NCBI RefSeq assembly: GCF_028389875.1
Contig: NC_084678.1
Coordinates: 14,662,899 to 14,726,898 of the forward strand
Source of the DNA: Rhea pennata
Taxonomy: Eukaryota; Chordata; Aves; Rheiformes; Rheidae
Length of the DNA: 64,000 nucleotides
Direction of reading: 5' to 3'
In this document: positions 14,825 to 25,800 of the stretch, in pieces
How positions within the stretch are numbered: position 1 is the stretch's first letter
How the letters are laid out: every line of letters begins with the position of its first letter
Notes under the pieces: model-generated
What the model was told of the DNA's origin: nothing
What the model saw: the letters and a program-made list of their open reading frames with translations, nothing else
Databases searched by the model: none
Position numbers and translations under genes: made by a program

Positions 14825-14861
14825 TGCTGAATTGTTGGTGTTCCAGTCCCTAAAGTATAGG
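14825..14861. repeat. Direct repeat, copy 2 (37 bp)
   Basis: Second copy of the 13806-13842 segment, same orientation, start-to-start distance 1019 bases. The only difference is C instead of A at the base after GTTCCAGTCC. The flanks are unrelated, so this is a duplicated block rather than the edge of a longer duplication. Confidence 0.85.
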
Positions 14862-17008
14862 ACACGATTAAAATATTACCTCTGTCAATGTGATGGAAGC
14901 ATCATTGATTTCTCCTGTTTCCTTTTCCCAGTGTCCATGGTTTTCAGTTTTCACTTTATCATGCAGGAATAAAAGCTATGACTGTAAATCTCACTGTTCC
15001 TGTTTGGAAGTGAATTGGACAACTTCTTCTGCCCGTAGGGGTGTCAGAGACCACACAAATACTGCGCAAAAGGCTCGCAATGAAATGTATCCATTTTGTT
15101 ACTCTTTGGGACTTTCAGACCAAATGCTTACTTCATCCTGACAGCACAAAGAAAAGCACCAATAGATTTTAAATTATACAGAAATAAATTGATGTCACTG
15201 TTGGGAATCTAAGAAAGCAAAGCACTTGTAAAGGTGGTATGTGTGCTTCAGCACAGGTACATCATAGTTTTCTCTGTTCTTCTTGCCTAATAATATTTTA
15301 ATGTATTCGATGTGTATTGGAATGTGGAAGAAATTTAAAAAAGAAAAGAAAAGAAAACCCTCAGTCATCTTCACATTTTATGCTACTAGAAGGTCCAGCT
15401 ACCAGTCCTTGCTCAGGCAAATGCCTCATACAGGAAAGACTGATAAATTCTTTGTTCATTCATTATGTTTGGGTATATTTCTGTGAAAAACAAAGCAAGC
15501 TCCCAGAATCGGAGGATGGAAGGAACCCAACCAGGTACTTTGTGCTGTAACTGATTCAGTTTTGTTAAATAACATAACTGGTGTCTATTTTGACTTAAAG
15601 GTTTCCAGAGAAAACTATTTTACTAACAGATGTAAGGACTAAGCTTTTGATAATTGCCTGCAGCATTGTGCTCGTTTTGGTGGCACACAGTCAATGTTTA
15701 TTTGCTAGTAGGCTGAGGACTGATGGGCAGAAATCAGAGTATCAAATGGGTATGTGTTCTACAGGTGCAAGAAATATTCTTTTGTGTTATATAGGGGCAA
15801 GAAAGAAGTGGTACAGGAGCAAGCATTGTGGGCATAACTTAAGGAACTGATTAAAGCTTCCTGGAGAAAGGTGCCCCTTTGAATGAGGGACGATCACATG
15901 GTATGAGGCCTACTTTTGTTTTGCCACCAATTTAGCATAATTTTAATAGATGGTTGGCCTCTACTGTATTTCAGAGACCTTCCACTGACCTGTAGAAGAT
16001 CATGTAGCATGGTCTCTTATTTTTAAGATTAAAAGAAGATAAAATCCTTTTTCTGGAATGTGGAGAAAGTAACTGCTATTTAATACCAAGTTGTAAAAAC
16101 AGAGACAATAATCCGTCCACCCTTTTTCTTTGGTATAATGTAACTGTTAGCTTTTCTGTAAGCTGAATAAATGATCTAGTAGTCCTATCTCTTCTTTCCG
16201 AACAAATGAAGAGAAACACAGCTGGAAACTTGTAACATGTTCGTATTATGATTTCAGTATTTTTATGTAGACCAGTATATTTTACGAGTCACAGGAAGAG
16301 TTAGTGTTAATGTAACCTTTTCACATCTAAATTGTGTAAAACATGCTGTACAAAAGAACTAGTTAAAGAGTTAAAGGGTATGATTTTGCCATGGAGTTAA
16401 TGTGCTATCAGGATAGATCACAGATTTCACTAATCTGTGGTAAGAGAAATCTAGCTGAGGAGCTTGTTTTGGGATTGTTTGTTTGTTTTCCAAATGTACA
16501 GGCTTTAATTGTGTCCACAGACAAATCTGTAGTCTGCTTTTCAATTGGATTTGTAATTTCCAATGATGCCCTGTTTACTATAAAGTATTTATCAAGCTTT
16601 GTATAAAAATACTTTACTGAGGTTCTCAGAGGCTGGTGAACATAAAGAAAGATTCAAGCAGGAACAACAATGTGCATACTAGCTGTTCTTAGTACACTTA
16701 TTTCAAAGGATATATTTTAACTCATGTATAATGGTCTGATGGGATGTTACAAGACTGAAATATCTTATACACTACACAAGACATCATTTAAAACCTAACT
16801 TCATATGACAATATTAATCTATTCTACAGGTATCACTGGAATAAAGTTCAATAGTATTGTTTCTTTTATTCCTACCAACAGCCAAGAATCAGTTTGCTTA
16901 CAACAGCTAAGTGTAATTGGCAATCACAACATCATAAGCTTTTGGGGACTACTTTACAGTATTCAGGTTTCTATTTGTACATGTAGTTTTCAGACTCACA
17001 ATTTTGAG

Positions 17009-17022
17009 CCCCCCCCCCCCCC
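17009..17022. repeat. Poly-C tract (14 bases)
   Basis: An uninterrupted run of C in otherwise AT-rich DNA. It is prone to length change and sequencing error. Confidence 0.9.
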
Positions 17023-18119
17023 GTACAATACTATTAGATATGAGCTTTTGCCATGGCAACTAATTATGTATTTGTATTACAATAGCACTGAACAGAGCCA
17101 ATAGAGATTGGGAGTTACAGTCTTTTGCTTTATGATCATACTACCTCTGTTTCCACAGAGATTATAGACTAAATAGGCAAGTATGAAGTGTGAGATGGGA
17201 AACAGAGACAAAATACCCAAGGTTTCACATTAAGACTGAGTGAGAACAGAACTCTGGTCTCTTGAATCTGGTACTGTATCTGCGAAACTAGTAGACTGCT
17301 TAAAAGGAAAAGGATTTGATGCCTGTGTTACTTGGATCAGCGAGGTTAGTCTCTGTTCAAAGTATGTTTTCCAAACGAAGCACGCAAGAGATTTGGAGCT
17401 TGCTAAAATTAAGAGGTCTGGAACTAACTTGAAAAGCAGAATGCAAACTTCACTTCTACTGTGTTTTATTCTACAACACATTGCCAAACAAGAATTTTTA
17501 TGATCTTACAGGAGATATTTGAAGACACCTTTGGGTCATCAAGAGAGAGACTATACAGAGAAGCTGACACCCTCCACGCAGGCACAACCTCTTTTTCTGA
17601 TTTGGCGGGACGCCCAGCATCTGTGAGGACCAGTGACTACGCTTGCTTTTGCTGGGCATCTCCAGTCTGAAAGTCACTCACATTGTGTTGCTCTTCTCCA
17701 TCCGTATAGTACATTGCAAAGCCATTCGAACAGCTGACAGTCTAAATGGGGAAAGGCAGACAAGTCCTTGTGGGACATGGGACCATGCTTGAGGAAGGTA
17801 AGCTTTCCAAAGCAGGCAAGATTGACTAGAATACACAGAAGAAGGGACAGGAACCGTTGGAAAGGAGCAGAGAGAATTGCTGCCATAGGGGGTGGGGACA
17901 TTGGCTAGTGTGTGGCTGTCTGCAAAGGAAATTTTATCAGTTTTGAAACAAGAATCAGGAAATGCCAACCGGGTGCTTGAGGATGCTGGGGCCTCCTAAG
18001 TCTGGCTGTAAACTCCTTGGGGCAGAGGTTTGTCCCTTTTGAGGCAAATACCTATCACACCATCTGTGATAGGGATCTAGATTATGGCTGTAGTTGCAGC
18101 AATAACGACAAATGAGGCG

Positions 18120-18583
18120 TTTATTCTCTTGAAAAAAAGTTTGAAATTCTGCATCATCAGATATGCCAAATATTATAAGTGTAAGAAAAAAACCCTCTCA
18201 GTCACAAAAATATCTGGTTTGAATGCAAGTAAACTGTAGTTCAGCCCAATATTTTTAGGTTAGATATTTGTATTTGTTAATTTTTTTCTTTAAAAATGCC
18301 GATGCCACTCTGACTGACTAGGTGGCAGCAGAGCTCTTTTATGGCATCTTATGGTAGAGGATGCAGATTTTGGGAGCGTAGTTAATGTCAAAAACTTACC
18401 TGTCCATTCTATGTGTTTTTGTTGTTGATGAACTGGAAGAAATTAATATTGATCTCACTGCTGCGTTCCTCACATCCCCCCAGACCAATGCCCCCAGATT
18501 CTTCCAAGGAAGCAAACTACAGTACTTTTCTGTAAAATAAGTGAATTAAAAGAGGATCTTCTCCTCCATACATACGGCTGGGT
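18120..18583 (-). other. Probable HRH3 3' UTR with poly-A signal
   Basis: The stretch follows the HRH3 stop codon on the minus strand. The plus-strand TTTATT at 18120-18125 reads AATAAA on the minus strand, about 460 bases past the stop, and is followed by T/G-containing sequence. A second AATAAA on the minus strand at 17464-17469 is an alternative end. The extent is inferred; there is no transcript evidence. Confidence 0.5.
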
Positions 18584-19465
18584 TCACTTCCAGCAGTTCT
18601 GAAGGGGATTGTGAGGTTGAATCTTTAGCTTCTTCGGACAGAGGAGTTTAATAAAAGCTCTTCTGAAACTGTAGTGACAGAGAGGGTATAGGGCAGGGTT
18701 AACAGCAGAGTTGATCCACAACAGCCAAAAGGAAGTCTCATACCAGTAATCAGAGATGCAGTGGCCATGGCAGCCAGCACGGATGATCATGAGGAGAGTG
18801 TATGGTGCCCAGCAAATCCCAAAAATGCCCACAATTATTGCGAGCGATTTGGCCACTTTCTTGTCTCTAGAGAGCCTAAAGTGTTGAGTCATGCTCTGGG
18901 AGACTATCTTCATTCGTTTTTCTAAGGACAGAGTAGATGCTGAGTTTTTACAGCTCTTTTTGTTGTAATACTTTGGTTTTCCAGAGCAATCTGGGCTTGT
19001 CAGTGCATCTTTTGCACTCACGCTGGCAGTAGAGGCTGCGTGTTGTGCTTTGCACTTAGAGAGGTTGAGGGTTTCATCTGGCTCCTTCTGCTCGCACTTA
19101 CGGCATTTCAAAGAAAGCTTTTCTTCTGGGCTCATTTCCATCTCTTCAGTGAAGGACTGGTTGTGTACTTTGTGGAAAATATCCAGGCGTATTTTGGTAC
19201 GCTTCTGTATGTTCAGGTAAATGCTCAGGTTGAAAAACATTACACTGATGAAAGGGGTGAAAAACTCCAGTGTAGAGGCTGTCATGAGAAAATACCAGTT
19301 GTAGAAAAATTCAGCATAGCATTCCCCAGTGGGTATGATACTCTGGCCTGATATATACTCCCAGCTGATAATGGCAGGTCCATAGAGCAGGAATGCTAAT
19401 ACCCAAACCATCACCATCTTCAGCACTGCTTGCTTGGTATTTCCTTGCTGGGCTCTGTAGGCAAC
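18584..19465 (-). CDS. HRH3: HRH3 coding exon 3 (residues 127-419 and stop)
   Basis: Encodes intracellular loop 2 through the C-terminus (VAYRAQQ to QNCWK), including TM4-TM7 and all of intracellular loop 3. Open for 882 bases with no frameshift. The stop TGA is at 18584-18586 on the plus-strand scale. Confidence 0.95.
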   Translation of the reverse strand, partial: VAYRAQQGNTKQAVLKMVMVWVLAFLLYGPAIISWEYISGQSIIPTGECYAEFFYNWYFLMTASTLEFFTPFISVMFFNLSIYLNIQKRTKIRLDIFHKVHNQSFTEEMEMSPEEKLSLKCRKCEQKEPDETLNLSKCKAQHAASTASVSAKDALTSPDCSGKPKYYNKKSCKNSASTLSLEKRMKIVSQSMTQHFRLSRDKKVAKSLAIIVGIFGICWAPYTLLMIIRAGCHGHCISDYWYETSFWLLWINSAVNPALYPLCHYSFRRAFIKLLCPKKLKIQPHNPLQNCWK

Positions 19466-21099
19466 CTGCAATGGGGATATCTTTTCTTAGGAATGACCAT
19501 ACTCACCAACTGGTTGAGACTCTTCATAAGTGAACTGTTAGCATTTCTAGTAAAGTTGCTAGGCAATATCCCAGCAGTGTAACAAATCCATATGCCACAG
19601 GCAACAGGAGCAGTTGCTAGATAAATCGCACTCCTGCAGGGAAGACTTAGAACCCTCATCTTGCAGCTCCAAAAACATACTTGGCAATTCTCACTGGAAA
19701 TGTACTGACTTGGTTCAAGCTTAGCAGTCCCTTACCTGAGTCATCCATATCTACTCTCTGTAACTCCTCGGCATTAAGCTCCCAGGCTAGGCAGAGATTT
19801 TGCTCTGTCTCTCTCTGAACTTGGGCTTGTTGTAGCTAATCTGCATCATATTAGGAACCAGGGAAAAAACAAACGGCAATGAATCTGATCTGCCTGTAAG
19901 TTGCGAGCTACCTCCTGCAAAATGCTAAGTATTTTCATCTTACAGCTGAGTACCCAAACACCTCAGAGCAGTGACCTGCAGAAGTGGAACCGAAATCTAC
20001 TGCCTTGGTAGCCAAGGAGAAGCTAGAAGTCCAATTGCAATCCACTCATTTTTTTCTTGGAGATAACTAGCCCCTGGAAGCTGGTAATAGGTCTACTTAG
20101 CTCACTGACTCACTTGTATACATCTTCCCTTCTCTGTCTGAGAAGGGAATACCTGCACAATGGGGTTTGAACCTTAAATGATTTAATTGTGCCAGAAATA
20201 CTAGTCTGAAACCACAACTGAATTATGTATTTGTGGATAATTATTGCTTTCCACCAGCAGGCTGAAAGATTCATAATTTCTGGAGAATTCAAAAGGCTTT
20301 TAATTATTGCAATGAATCCGGAGAATAAAGCAAGGAGGGAATATTCCCCTTTCAGCTGCCATGAGGACTCACCGCTCTTGTCACAGAGAGAAATCTGTCA
20401 TAGCTAATCAGTACGATGTTGAAGACCGAAGAGGTGCAGAGCAGGTAATCAACTACCAGCCAGAGTTTGCAGAGGCTTCTGCCGAAGATCCATCTCCCTG
20501 TCAGCACATAGGGCACGTACAAGGGAATGCAGAAGGCACCTGCAACCAGAGGCGTCGGTTCACACTGAAGTACCGGAGTCCGCACGGTGGCTGGCGCCGG
20601 CGGAGCACGCAGCTGCCTGGCGCACCGCGGCCACGGCCCCGGAGCGACCAGCGCCGGGGCAGCCGCTCGCAGCCGCGGGGCTCCGGGCACAGCGCTCCGC
20701 CGTGTCCCAGCCCCGCGGGCCGTGCAGCCCGCCGGGCGCCGCGCTGTCCCCCGGGGCGGGTGGCAGTGGAGGGGACCCCTGGGTGCTGCTGGAGGGGAGG
20801 CTGGCGCTGCCGGGGGTTTTCTGCCGCGCCGGGGAGGCGGCGGCGGCCCCGCGGGCGCGGAGCTGCGCGGAGCCGGGCGGCACTTTACCTACTAGGAAAT
20901 CCGAGATGGCCAGGTTGAGCAGGAAGAAGTTGTTCGGGGTGCGCAGGCTGGAGTCCACCACGAAGGCCAGCATGACCAGGGCATTGCCGGCCACGGTGAC
21001 GGCGATCAGCAGGGCCATTAGCGCGCCCAGCGCCGCGGTGCCGCCGGCGGCGAAGCGCTCGGCGGCGGCGGAGCCGTTCAGCGCCCCGCCGCTCTCCAT
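18584..21099 (-). CDS. HRH3: Histamine H3 receptor (class A GPCR), complete, three coding exons
   Basis: Gi/o-coupled plasma-membrane receptor for histamine, in other vertebrates a neuronal auto- and heteroreceptor that limits transmitter release. Joining 21099-20889, 20539-20373 and 19465-18584 gives 1260 bases, 419 residues plus stop (human about 445). Landmarks seen: Asn39 in TM1, Asp67 in TM2 (NLAISDFLVG), Cys94 and amine-binding Asp101 in TM3, DRF at 118-120, Cys175 in loop 2, Glu193 in TM5, CWAP at 344-347, NPALY at 382-386, and a C-terminus ending QNCWK. Asp101 and Glu193 are the H3/H4 histamine-contact pair. The third intracellular loop (about 214-325) is lysine- and cysteine-rich and shorter than in mammals. 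H3 is chosen over H4 because the loop, TM7 and tail match H3 almost residue for residue. The start ATG is the only one that opens TM1 in frame within the CpG island. It is transcribed away from OSBPL2. Confidence 0.95.
19466..20372 (-). other. HRH3 intron 2
   Basis: A 907-base phase-0 intron, donor GTGAGT, acceptor CATTGCAG. AT-rich compared with intron 1; no further feature recognised. The position after TRA matches the known vertebrate H3R exon structure. Confidence 0.9.
20373..20539 (-). CDS. HRH3: HRH3 coding exon 2 (residues 71-126)
   Basis: Encodes the end of TM2, extracellular loop 1 and TM3 through the DRF motif and SVTRA. The 167 bases complete the split Gly codon and end in phase 0 at donor GTGAGT. 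It carries Cys94 and Asp101. Confidence 0.95.
20540..20888 (-). other. HRH3 intron 1
   Basis: A 349-base phase-1 intron, donor GTAAAG and acceptor TTGCAG. It is GC-rich throughout its 5' part and belongs to the CpG island. Long ORFs on either strand here come from the lack of stop codons in GC-rich DNA and are not genes. Confidence 0.9.
20889..21099 (-). CDS. HRH3: HRH3 coding exon 1 (residues 1-70 plus one base)
   Basis: Encodes the short extracellular N-terminus, with one N-glycosylation sequon (NGS at 8-10), TM1, loop 1 and most of TM2. It ends after the first base of Gly71, with minus-strand donor GTAAAG at 20888-20883. It is GC-rich and lies inside the CpG island. Confidence 0.93.
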
Positions 21100-21100
21100 G

Positions 21101-21180
21101 GTCCGCGCCGCGCCGCGCCGCGCCGGGCCGCGCCGGGCTGCGCCCCGCCCCGGCCCGCCCCGGCCCGGCCCGGCCCGGGG
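21101..21180. repeat. GC pentamer tandem tract next to the HRH3 start codon
   Basis: About 80 bases of degenerate CGCCG, CGGGC and CCCGG pentamers immediately 5' of the HRH3 ATG. It would fall in the 5' UTR or core promoter and could form strong secondary structure. Confidence 0.8.
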
Positions 21181-21214
21181 GACGGGAGCCTCGCGGCCGC
21201 TGGTCACCCCTGCA

Positions 21215-21600
21215 CCGCCCCCCCCGAGCACCCCTGCATCCCCCTCCCCGGGAGCACTCCTTTATCCCCCCCCCCCGAGCATCCCTGAATCTCCCTAGAG
21301 CCTTCCTCTAGGAACTGAGGAATTCACACACACACCTCCGAGCATCCTTGCATTCTCCTCCCTGGGAGCACCCCTGCATTCCCCCAGGGCATCCCTGCAT
21401 CCCCCAAAACATGCTTGCATCCATGTCTGGGTGCACTGCTGCATCCCCCCCCCAAATCATTCCCACATCCCTACGCAAGAGCACCCCTGCATCCCCCAGA
21501 GCATCCCTGCCTCCCCATGTAGCATCCCTGCATTCTTCCTGAGAGCATCCCTGCATCCCTCCAGTGTATCCCTCCATCCCCTAGTCCATCCTGCCACCTC
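21215..21600. repeat. Degenerate C-rich minisatellite upstream of HRH3
   Basis: Around fifteen diverged copies of a roughly 20-30-base unit built on GAGCATCCCTGCATCCCCC. Both strands stay open across it and give repetitive ORFs (ASLHP/CIPP-like), which are artefacts of the repeat. It starts about 115 bases upstream of the receptor start codon. Confidence 0.85.
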
Positions 21601-22439
21601 CCCAACAGCACCCTTCCACCCCCCCAGAAGCACACTCCCTCCCTGTGGAGCGGAGTATCCCTCTCTCCAGCCAGGGCATCCCTTGGGATGCCCCAGGCCA
21701 GCCCGCCTGCCCCCTCCTTGCCCTGCTGGTGCTCCCTGCCCTGCTCTGCTTCGGGGGGGCGGAGGGCCCGGGGTGCCCTGCCTGGCCGGGCGCCCGCCCA
21801 GGGCCGTGGGCGATGCCGGGTTGCTGCGGCTCTCTGTGGTGACTGCTCCTCACGGGGCCACGGCAGGCTCCCTGCCTCCATGCCGAGGAGTGGAGGCCGA
21901 GGCTTAGTTTGTCTTTAATAGGATGTCGGCCAGGAGTCCCCTCGCGCAGGCAGAGCCAGGCCTGGCCACGCCACCAAGGAGTCCTGTCCGCAGCCCTGGG
22001 CCCGGAGAGGGGCTTGTGATGCTCTGTCCTCCCCACCCTCCCTGAGCACTTCATAGCTGAGGAGAGTAGCTTTGGGCTACAGCAGACGATGCTCGAGGCT
22101 GAAGTTACCCACCCTGGAAAACCCAAGTGCATGGTGCCCGCTCCGGACTGCAGGCGTGGAAGGCTTTGCACAGGTATCGTGTCACTGTGAGGATGGTCCC
22201 CTTCCTACGGTGTAGCCACTGTTGGAGAAAGGTGCGGGAAAAATGCAGCACAGCAGCGTTAGAAACCTGAGAAACGCGCTGCCTGGAGATCCCGGCAGAC
22301 GCCTTTTTCTTTCCTGGGAAATCTGGTAAGTTGTGCACCTCTCCGACGAGCAGGTCCCACACAGCAGAGCAACGGCCTCTTGCTCTCCCAGAAACACGCG
22401 TGGAGCCACCGCCCTGGGGGTGTGTGCCTCGCCCTGGCT

Positions 22440-22680
22440 ACTCCAACCTCCACGGGGGAGCCGCCGCGCGGGGGGCCGGGGCCGCGCTACGTTCCCACGG
22501 GGGAGCCCGGGCCGCGCCGCGTTCCCACGGGGGAGCCGCCGCTCGGCCAGGCAGAGCAGAGGGCGCCGAGGCGGCCCGGGGAGATGAGCCCGCTTCCAGC
22601 CGGGGATAAGCTCGGAGCTGAGGTGGAGGTGGTCGGTGCGCGTTCGGGAACTTTCTGCTCGACCTCAGGGGTGCTTTGAG
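22440..22680. promoter_or_regulatory. CpG-rich patch with short tandem units
   Basis: CCCACGGGGGAGCC recurs at about 22494 and 22524, with a related CACGGGGGAGCC at 22451, separated by CG-rich spacers. Just right of the patch, GCTGATCCGGT is directly duplicated at 22718-22728 and 22729-22739. It may be a small CpG island belonging to the HRH3 upstream region. No TATA box or gene start is evident. Confidence 0.45.
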
Positions 22681-22838
22681 GAAGAACCGATCCCAGGATG
22701 AGGCTGAGCGGCCTCCCGCTGATCCGGTGCTGATCCGGTGGCGAACGGCGGATCAGCTCCGTAATTCTGCCGCCGTCACAATCTGAGGGGATCTGCTGGA
22801 TTTTAGGCATATCTCCTCAGATGTGATGGAGAAAGCTC

Positions 22839-22874
22839 TGTTTTTTTTGTTTTTTGTTTTTTTGTTTTTTTTTG
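22839..22874. repeat. T-rich (T6-9G)n tract
   Basis: About 35 bases of T runs broken by single G residues. Simple repeat. Confidence 0.85.
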
Positions 22875-25800
22875 ATGATGTTTAATGAACCAGTGGGCCA
22901 GTTTATGATCCCATGTTATTTGTAACCTCCAGATATTCAGAGAATCATTAATATTCATTAAAATGTTTACAAATGCCAAATTACTGCATGCATGCTGCAG
23001 TGGTATCACCATGAGCTGTTTGCTGTTTGTTAGCTGTCATTCGTTATTCACAAAGTTTTTGACGTTCAGACAAGAAGCAGAGATGTATTTTGTACCTAAG
23101 GTAATTTACAAAGTGGTTTGCAAAATGCAAAATTATTGTTTATCCAGAGTAATTTGCCTGGAGTGTTAGATAAATCAGAGATGACAGAGCTGAGCAGGCT
23201 ATAGTTTTCCTGACCATGATATTTATCTGTTGCTTCAGTAGAAGGCCAAAAATACATTTAATATACTTAAAAAAAAAAAATGGTACCATGATAGTGAAGC
23301 AAATGAAATTGTCCAACTCAGAAGTCAAAGCAGATTGAATACGGGTATGCAAGTGGATGGTATGATGGAATATGCTTAGCTTAACTTAAATATGAATTCT
23401 GCAGGTGTTCTCTATCTTTTAAAAAGGTAGAAGGGTAGTATGTGACCATTTTTAAGGCTGTCTTTTAGTGACAGAGAAGTCTGCACTTGAAAGTTGTTTT
23501 GGATTCATGCAGTGAGCGAACGAGGAGTGAATAACCCTCCTGTAGGCTGGCTGTGCTGGGGTTTCTCCGTGATGCTGAGCCTTCAGGCTAAGAGACAAAT
23601 GGCTTCTGAGACCTCCCAAGGTCTGGGAAGCTTGAGCCTTCGATGTAGTATTGCGGCAGGCCCAACGCTGGGTGCAGGCCTGGCAAAGTTTGTGCGCTAC
23701 CACATCAAGGCTCAGTGCCTCAGGACCAGCTCCTGCTGCTGGGTTTGCTAAACCTCGCTGTGAGCATCTCCTCCTTTGGGGAAGGGGCAATCAGTCTGAC
23801 TCACAGAGCATTTTGTACACGCTGTGTACGCATGTGGCTTAGTGACGATAGCTTCTGGTTCTGCTGTTTATTATTTTAGTTTGGAGGTCCTGGAGGGACC
23901 AGTCTGGAGTTCCCTTTGTATACATTTCCTCTGTTCGGCGTCTCATTTCTGTTTTCTCTTGTGACTTGCGGGATGCCACACAGATTTATAAACTGGACAG
24001 AAGTAGTATGATGAATTTCTCTCTTCTCCCAAACTCTCTTTCAAATAAACGAATTTTCAGTGCAGGCTGATTATGCGGCCATTGGTGCAGGGACTGATCT
24101 GCTCTTCCCAGCAGGGCACCTTTTTTTACAGGTCAAGATTAATTCTCCTTGTTTCTAGAATTTAGCATCTTGTAGTTTCATTAAATATCCATAGTCCCCA
24201 TGCTATAAAAATGCAACAGTTTTATTATTCTCTCAGGTCAAGACGTTTTCAGTCTTGAAAGGGGTTCCTTGAGCTACAAGATGCATGTCACAGTCCACGC
24301 TCAATCTGAGCCTATCATACATGCCTCTGTATTGTCTTAGCCCACCATCACTTTGTCTTCAGGTTACCTCATGCTTTTGTTTGCAATTCAAGAAGATTTC
24401 AGATAACATATGCCCAACACTGGATGCAGAGGATCACACTACAAAACTCATTTTCAGATTCTTAGCAGTGTTGTAGGGATGCTGAAGTTTTGTCAGATGT
24501 TTTCTGAGGTGCTTAGATTTTCTTAGCTGCTCCTTATCTTTCTAACAAACCAAGAAATCCAGACGCAAGGGGCTGGATTGCTCCCCTCTCTGGGAGGCAT
24601 GTCAGTATATGTGACAAGATAACTTTCTTGGCTTGAATTGTTGTTTTTATCTGATCCACTTAAGTTTTATTCCATGAAATGTCTTTTTAGCTCTGAAGAG
24701 TACATTAAAGTGTTTCTTAAATACAACATCATCCTTGCCTGCAGGTAGTTCTTGCGTATAATAAGCCTGGAGTGGGGAGGGTGTTTCTTTTTAGCTGATT
24801 GATTAAATATTTCTACATAACTGACAGTCTCTCCCACCTTCAGCACCTGTGATCTTCCGCAGCTGACAAAGTGGTAATCATGCTTGAATCATTTAAATGC
24901 AAACAAAGCTAAACTTGCACACTCTGTCCCTGCAGGTGGTCTCGGAGAACGCGTGACCTGAAATCGCCCTCCCGCTCAGCCTGTGCTCGGCTGCCCGGGC
25001 ACCGCTCAGCCCTTCCTGAACGGGGCACCTGGAAGCTCCCGTTTCTCCTGGAATAAGCGAAGCTGAACTAGCAAAATACAGTTCTGACAGGGAGGATGCT
25101 ACCTGCAGCCCTTTCCTAGGGGAATTTGCACTTCAGCACAGGTTTATTAAAGCTTCTCAGGGGACCTTGCAGCCCAGGTGAGGACAAACTCCCACCGGCA
25201 GGACAAACTCCCCTCTGCATCCTTTGAGCTGCACAACGAATGTGGTTTTTAGCCATACGCAGCATTGCAGTCACACCGTAAGGATGGCCCTGTCCTGAAA
25301 CCACAGGATAGGAAAGCAGAAAGCACATTAGCACCAGCAGTATTTGGGGCAGAAATGAGCGCTTTTGTGGGGCCCCCTCTTTGCTGCAGGCTGCTCCACG
25401 CTGGCAGGAGTCAGAGCTGCTGGAGCCGGAGGCAGGGCAGGCCCCAGGCTCCTGGGAGAGATGCTGCTATTGCTATGCCCGAATTGTGTTTTTTCCATGG
25501 CTTTTTTCTGTCCTGTGGAGCCAGCTCATGTGTGAAACAAACTTTAAAGAACGGGATGATTATAAAATCCTCTTTGTGTTTGTGTCTTTGCTGATGAGGG
25601 CTGAAAGTGCTCTGGCATTCATCCAAGTATCTGTCAGCATGCAACCCGTCCCTGTGCTTTATTTCCTTTTCTTCTGCCTTTCATCACAGGGAGATGTTTA
25701 TTTGGCTCCAAAATTTTCCTTTTCTGAGCTCCCCTCCCAGTCTGGCAGTGCTGACATGGAGCACGAGGGCAGTGCAGTGCAGAGGAGCGACCCTGGAGCT

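Larger units (their letters stand above)
1..18119. other. Intergenic AT-rich DNA, no supported gene
   Basis: No open reading frame here looks like a known protein, and I found no pair of good splice sites around conserved-looking coding sequence. In human, SS18L1 and MTG2 lie on this side of HRH3; I looked for their typical sequences (QPGSY-rich C-terminus, Obg-type GTPase motifs) and did not see them. An AATAAA at about 1415 followed by T/G-rich sequence could end a long 3' UTR entering from the left edge, but nothing else supports this. The rest holds simple repeats listed separately, a 37-bp direct repeat and short palindromes. Confidence 0.6.
20560..21200 (-). promoter_or_regulatory. CpG island and putative HRH3 promoter / 5' UTR
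   Basis: CpG-dense sequence spans intron 1, exon 1 and about 100 bases upstream of the ATG. No TATA box is evident, as expected for a CpG-island promoter. Between 21101 and 21180 it becomes a run of CCGCG and CCCGG pentamers on the plus strand. The transcription start cannot be placed from sequence alone. Confidence 0.65.

Noticed and set aside
1-18119. SS18L1 or MTG2, expected on this side from human gene order
   Set aside because: None of their characteristic sequences was seen. The left flank may be intergenic, or the order differs in this species.
18584-21099. Assignment of the receptor as HRH4
   Set aside because: The C-terminus KLKIQPHNPLQNCWK, the CHGHC loop 3 and TM7 match H3 rather than H4, and the OSBPL2 neighbour also indicates the H3 locus.
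20361-21907. Several plus-strand ORFs of 100-200 codons antisense to HRH3 exons and through its upstream repeats
   Set aside because: They are shadows of GC-rich, stop-poor receptor exons and of the C-rich minisatellite.
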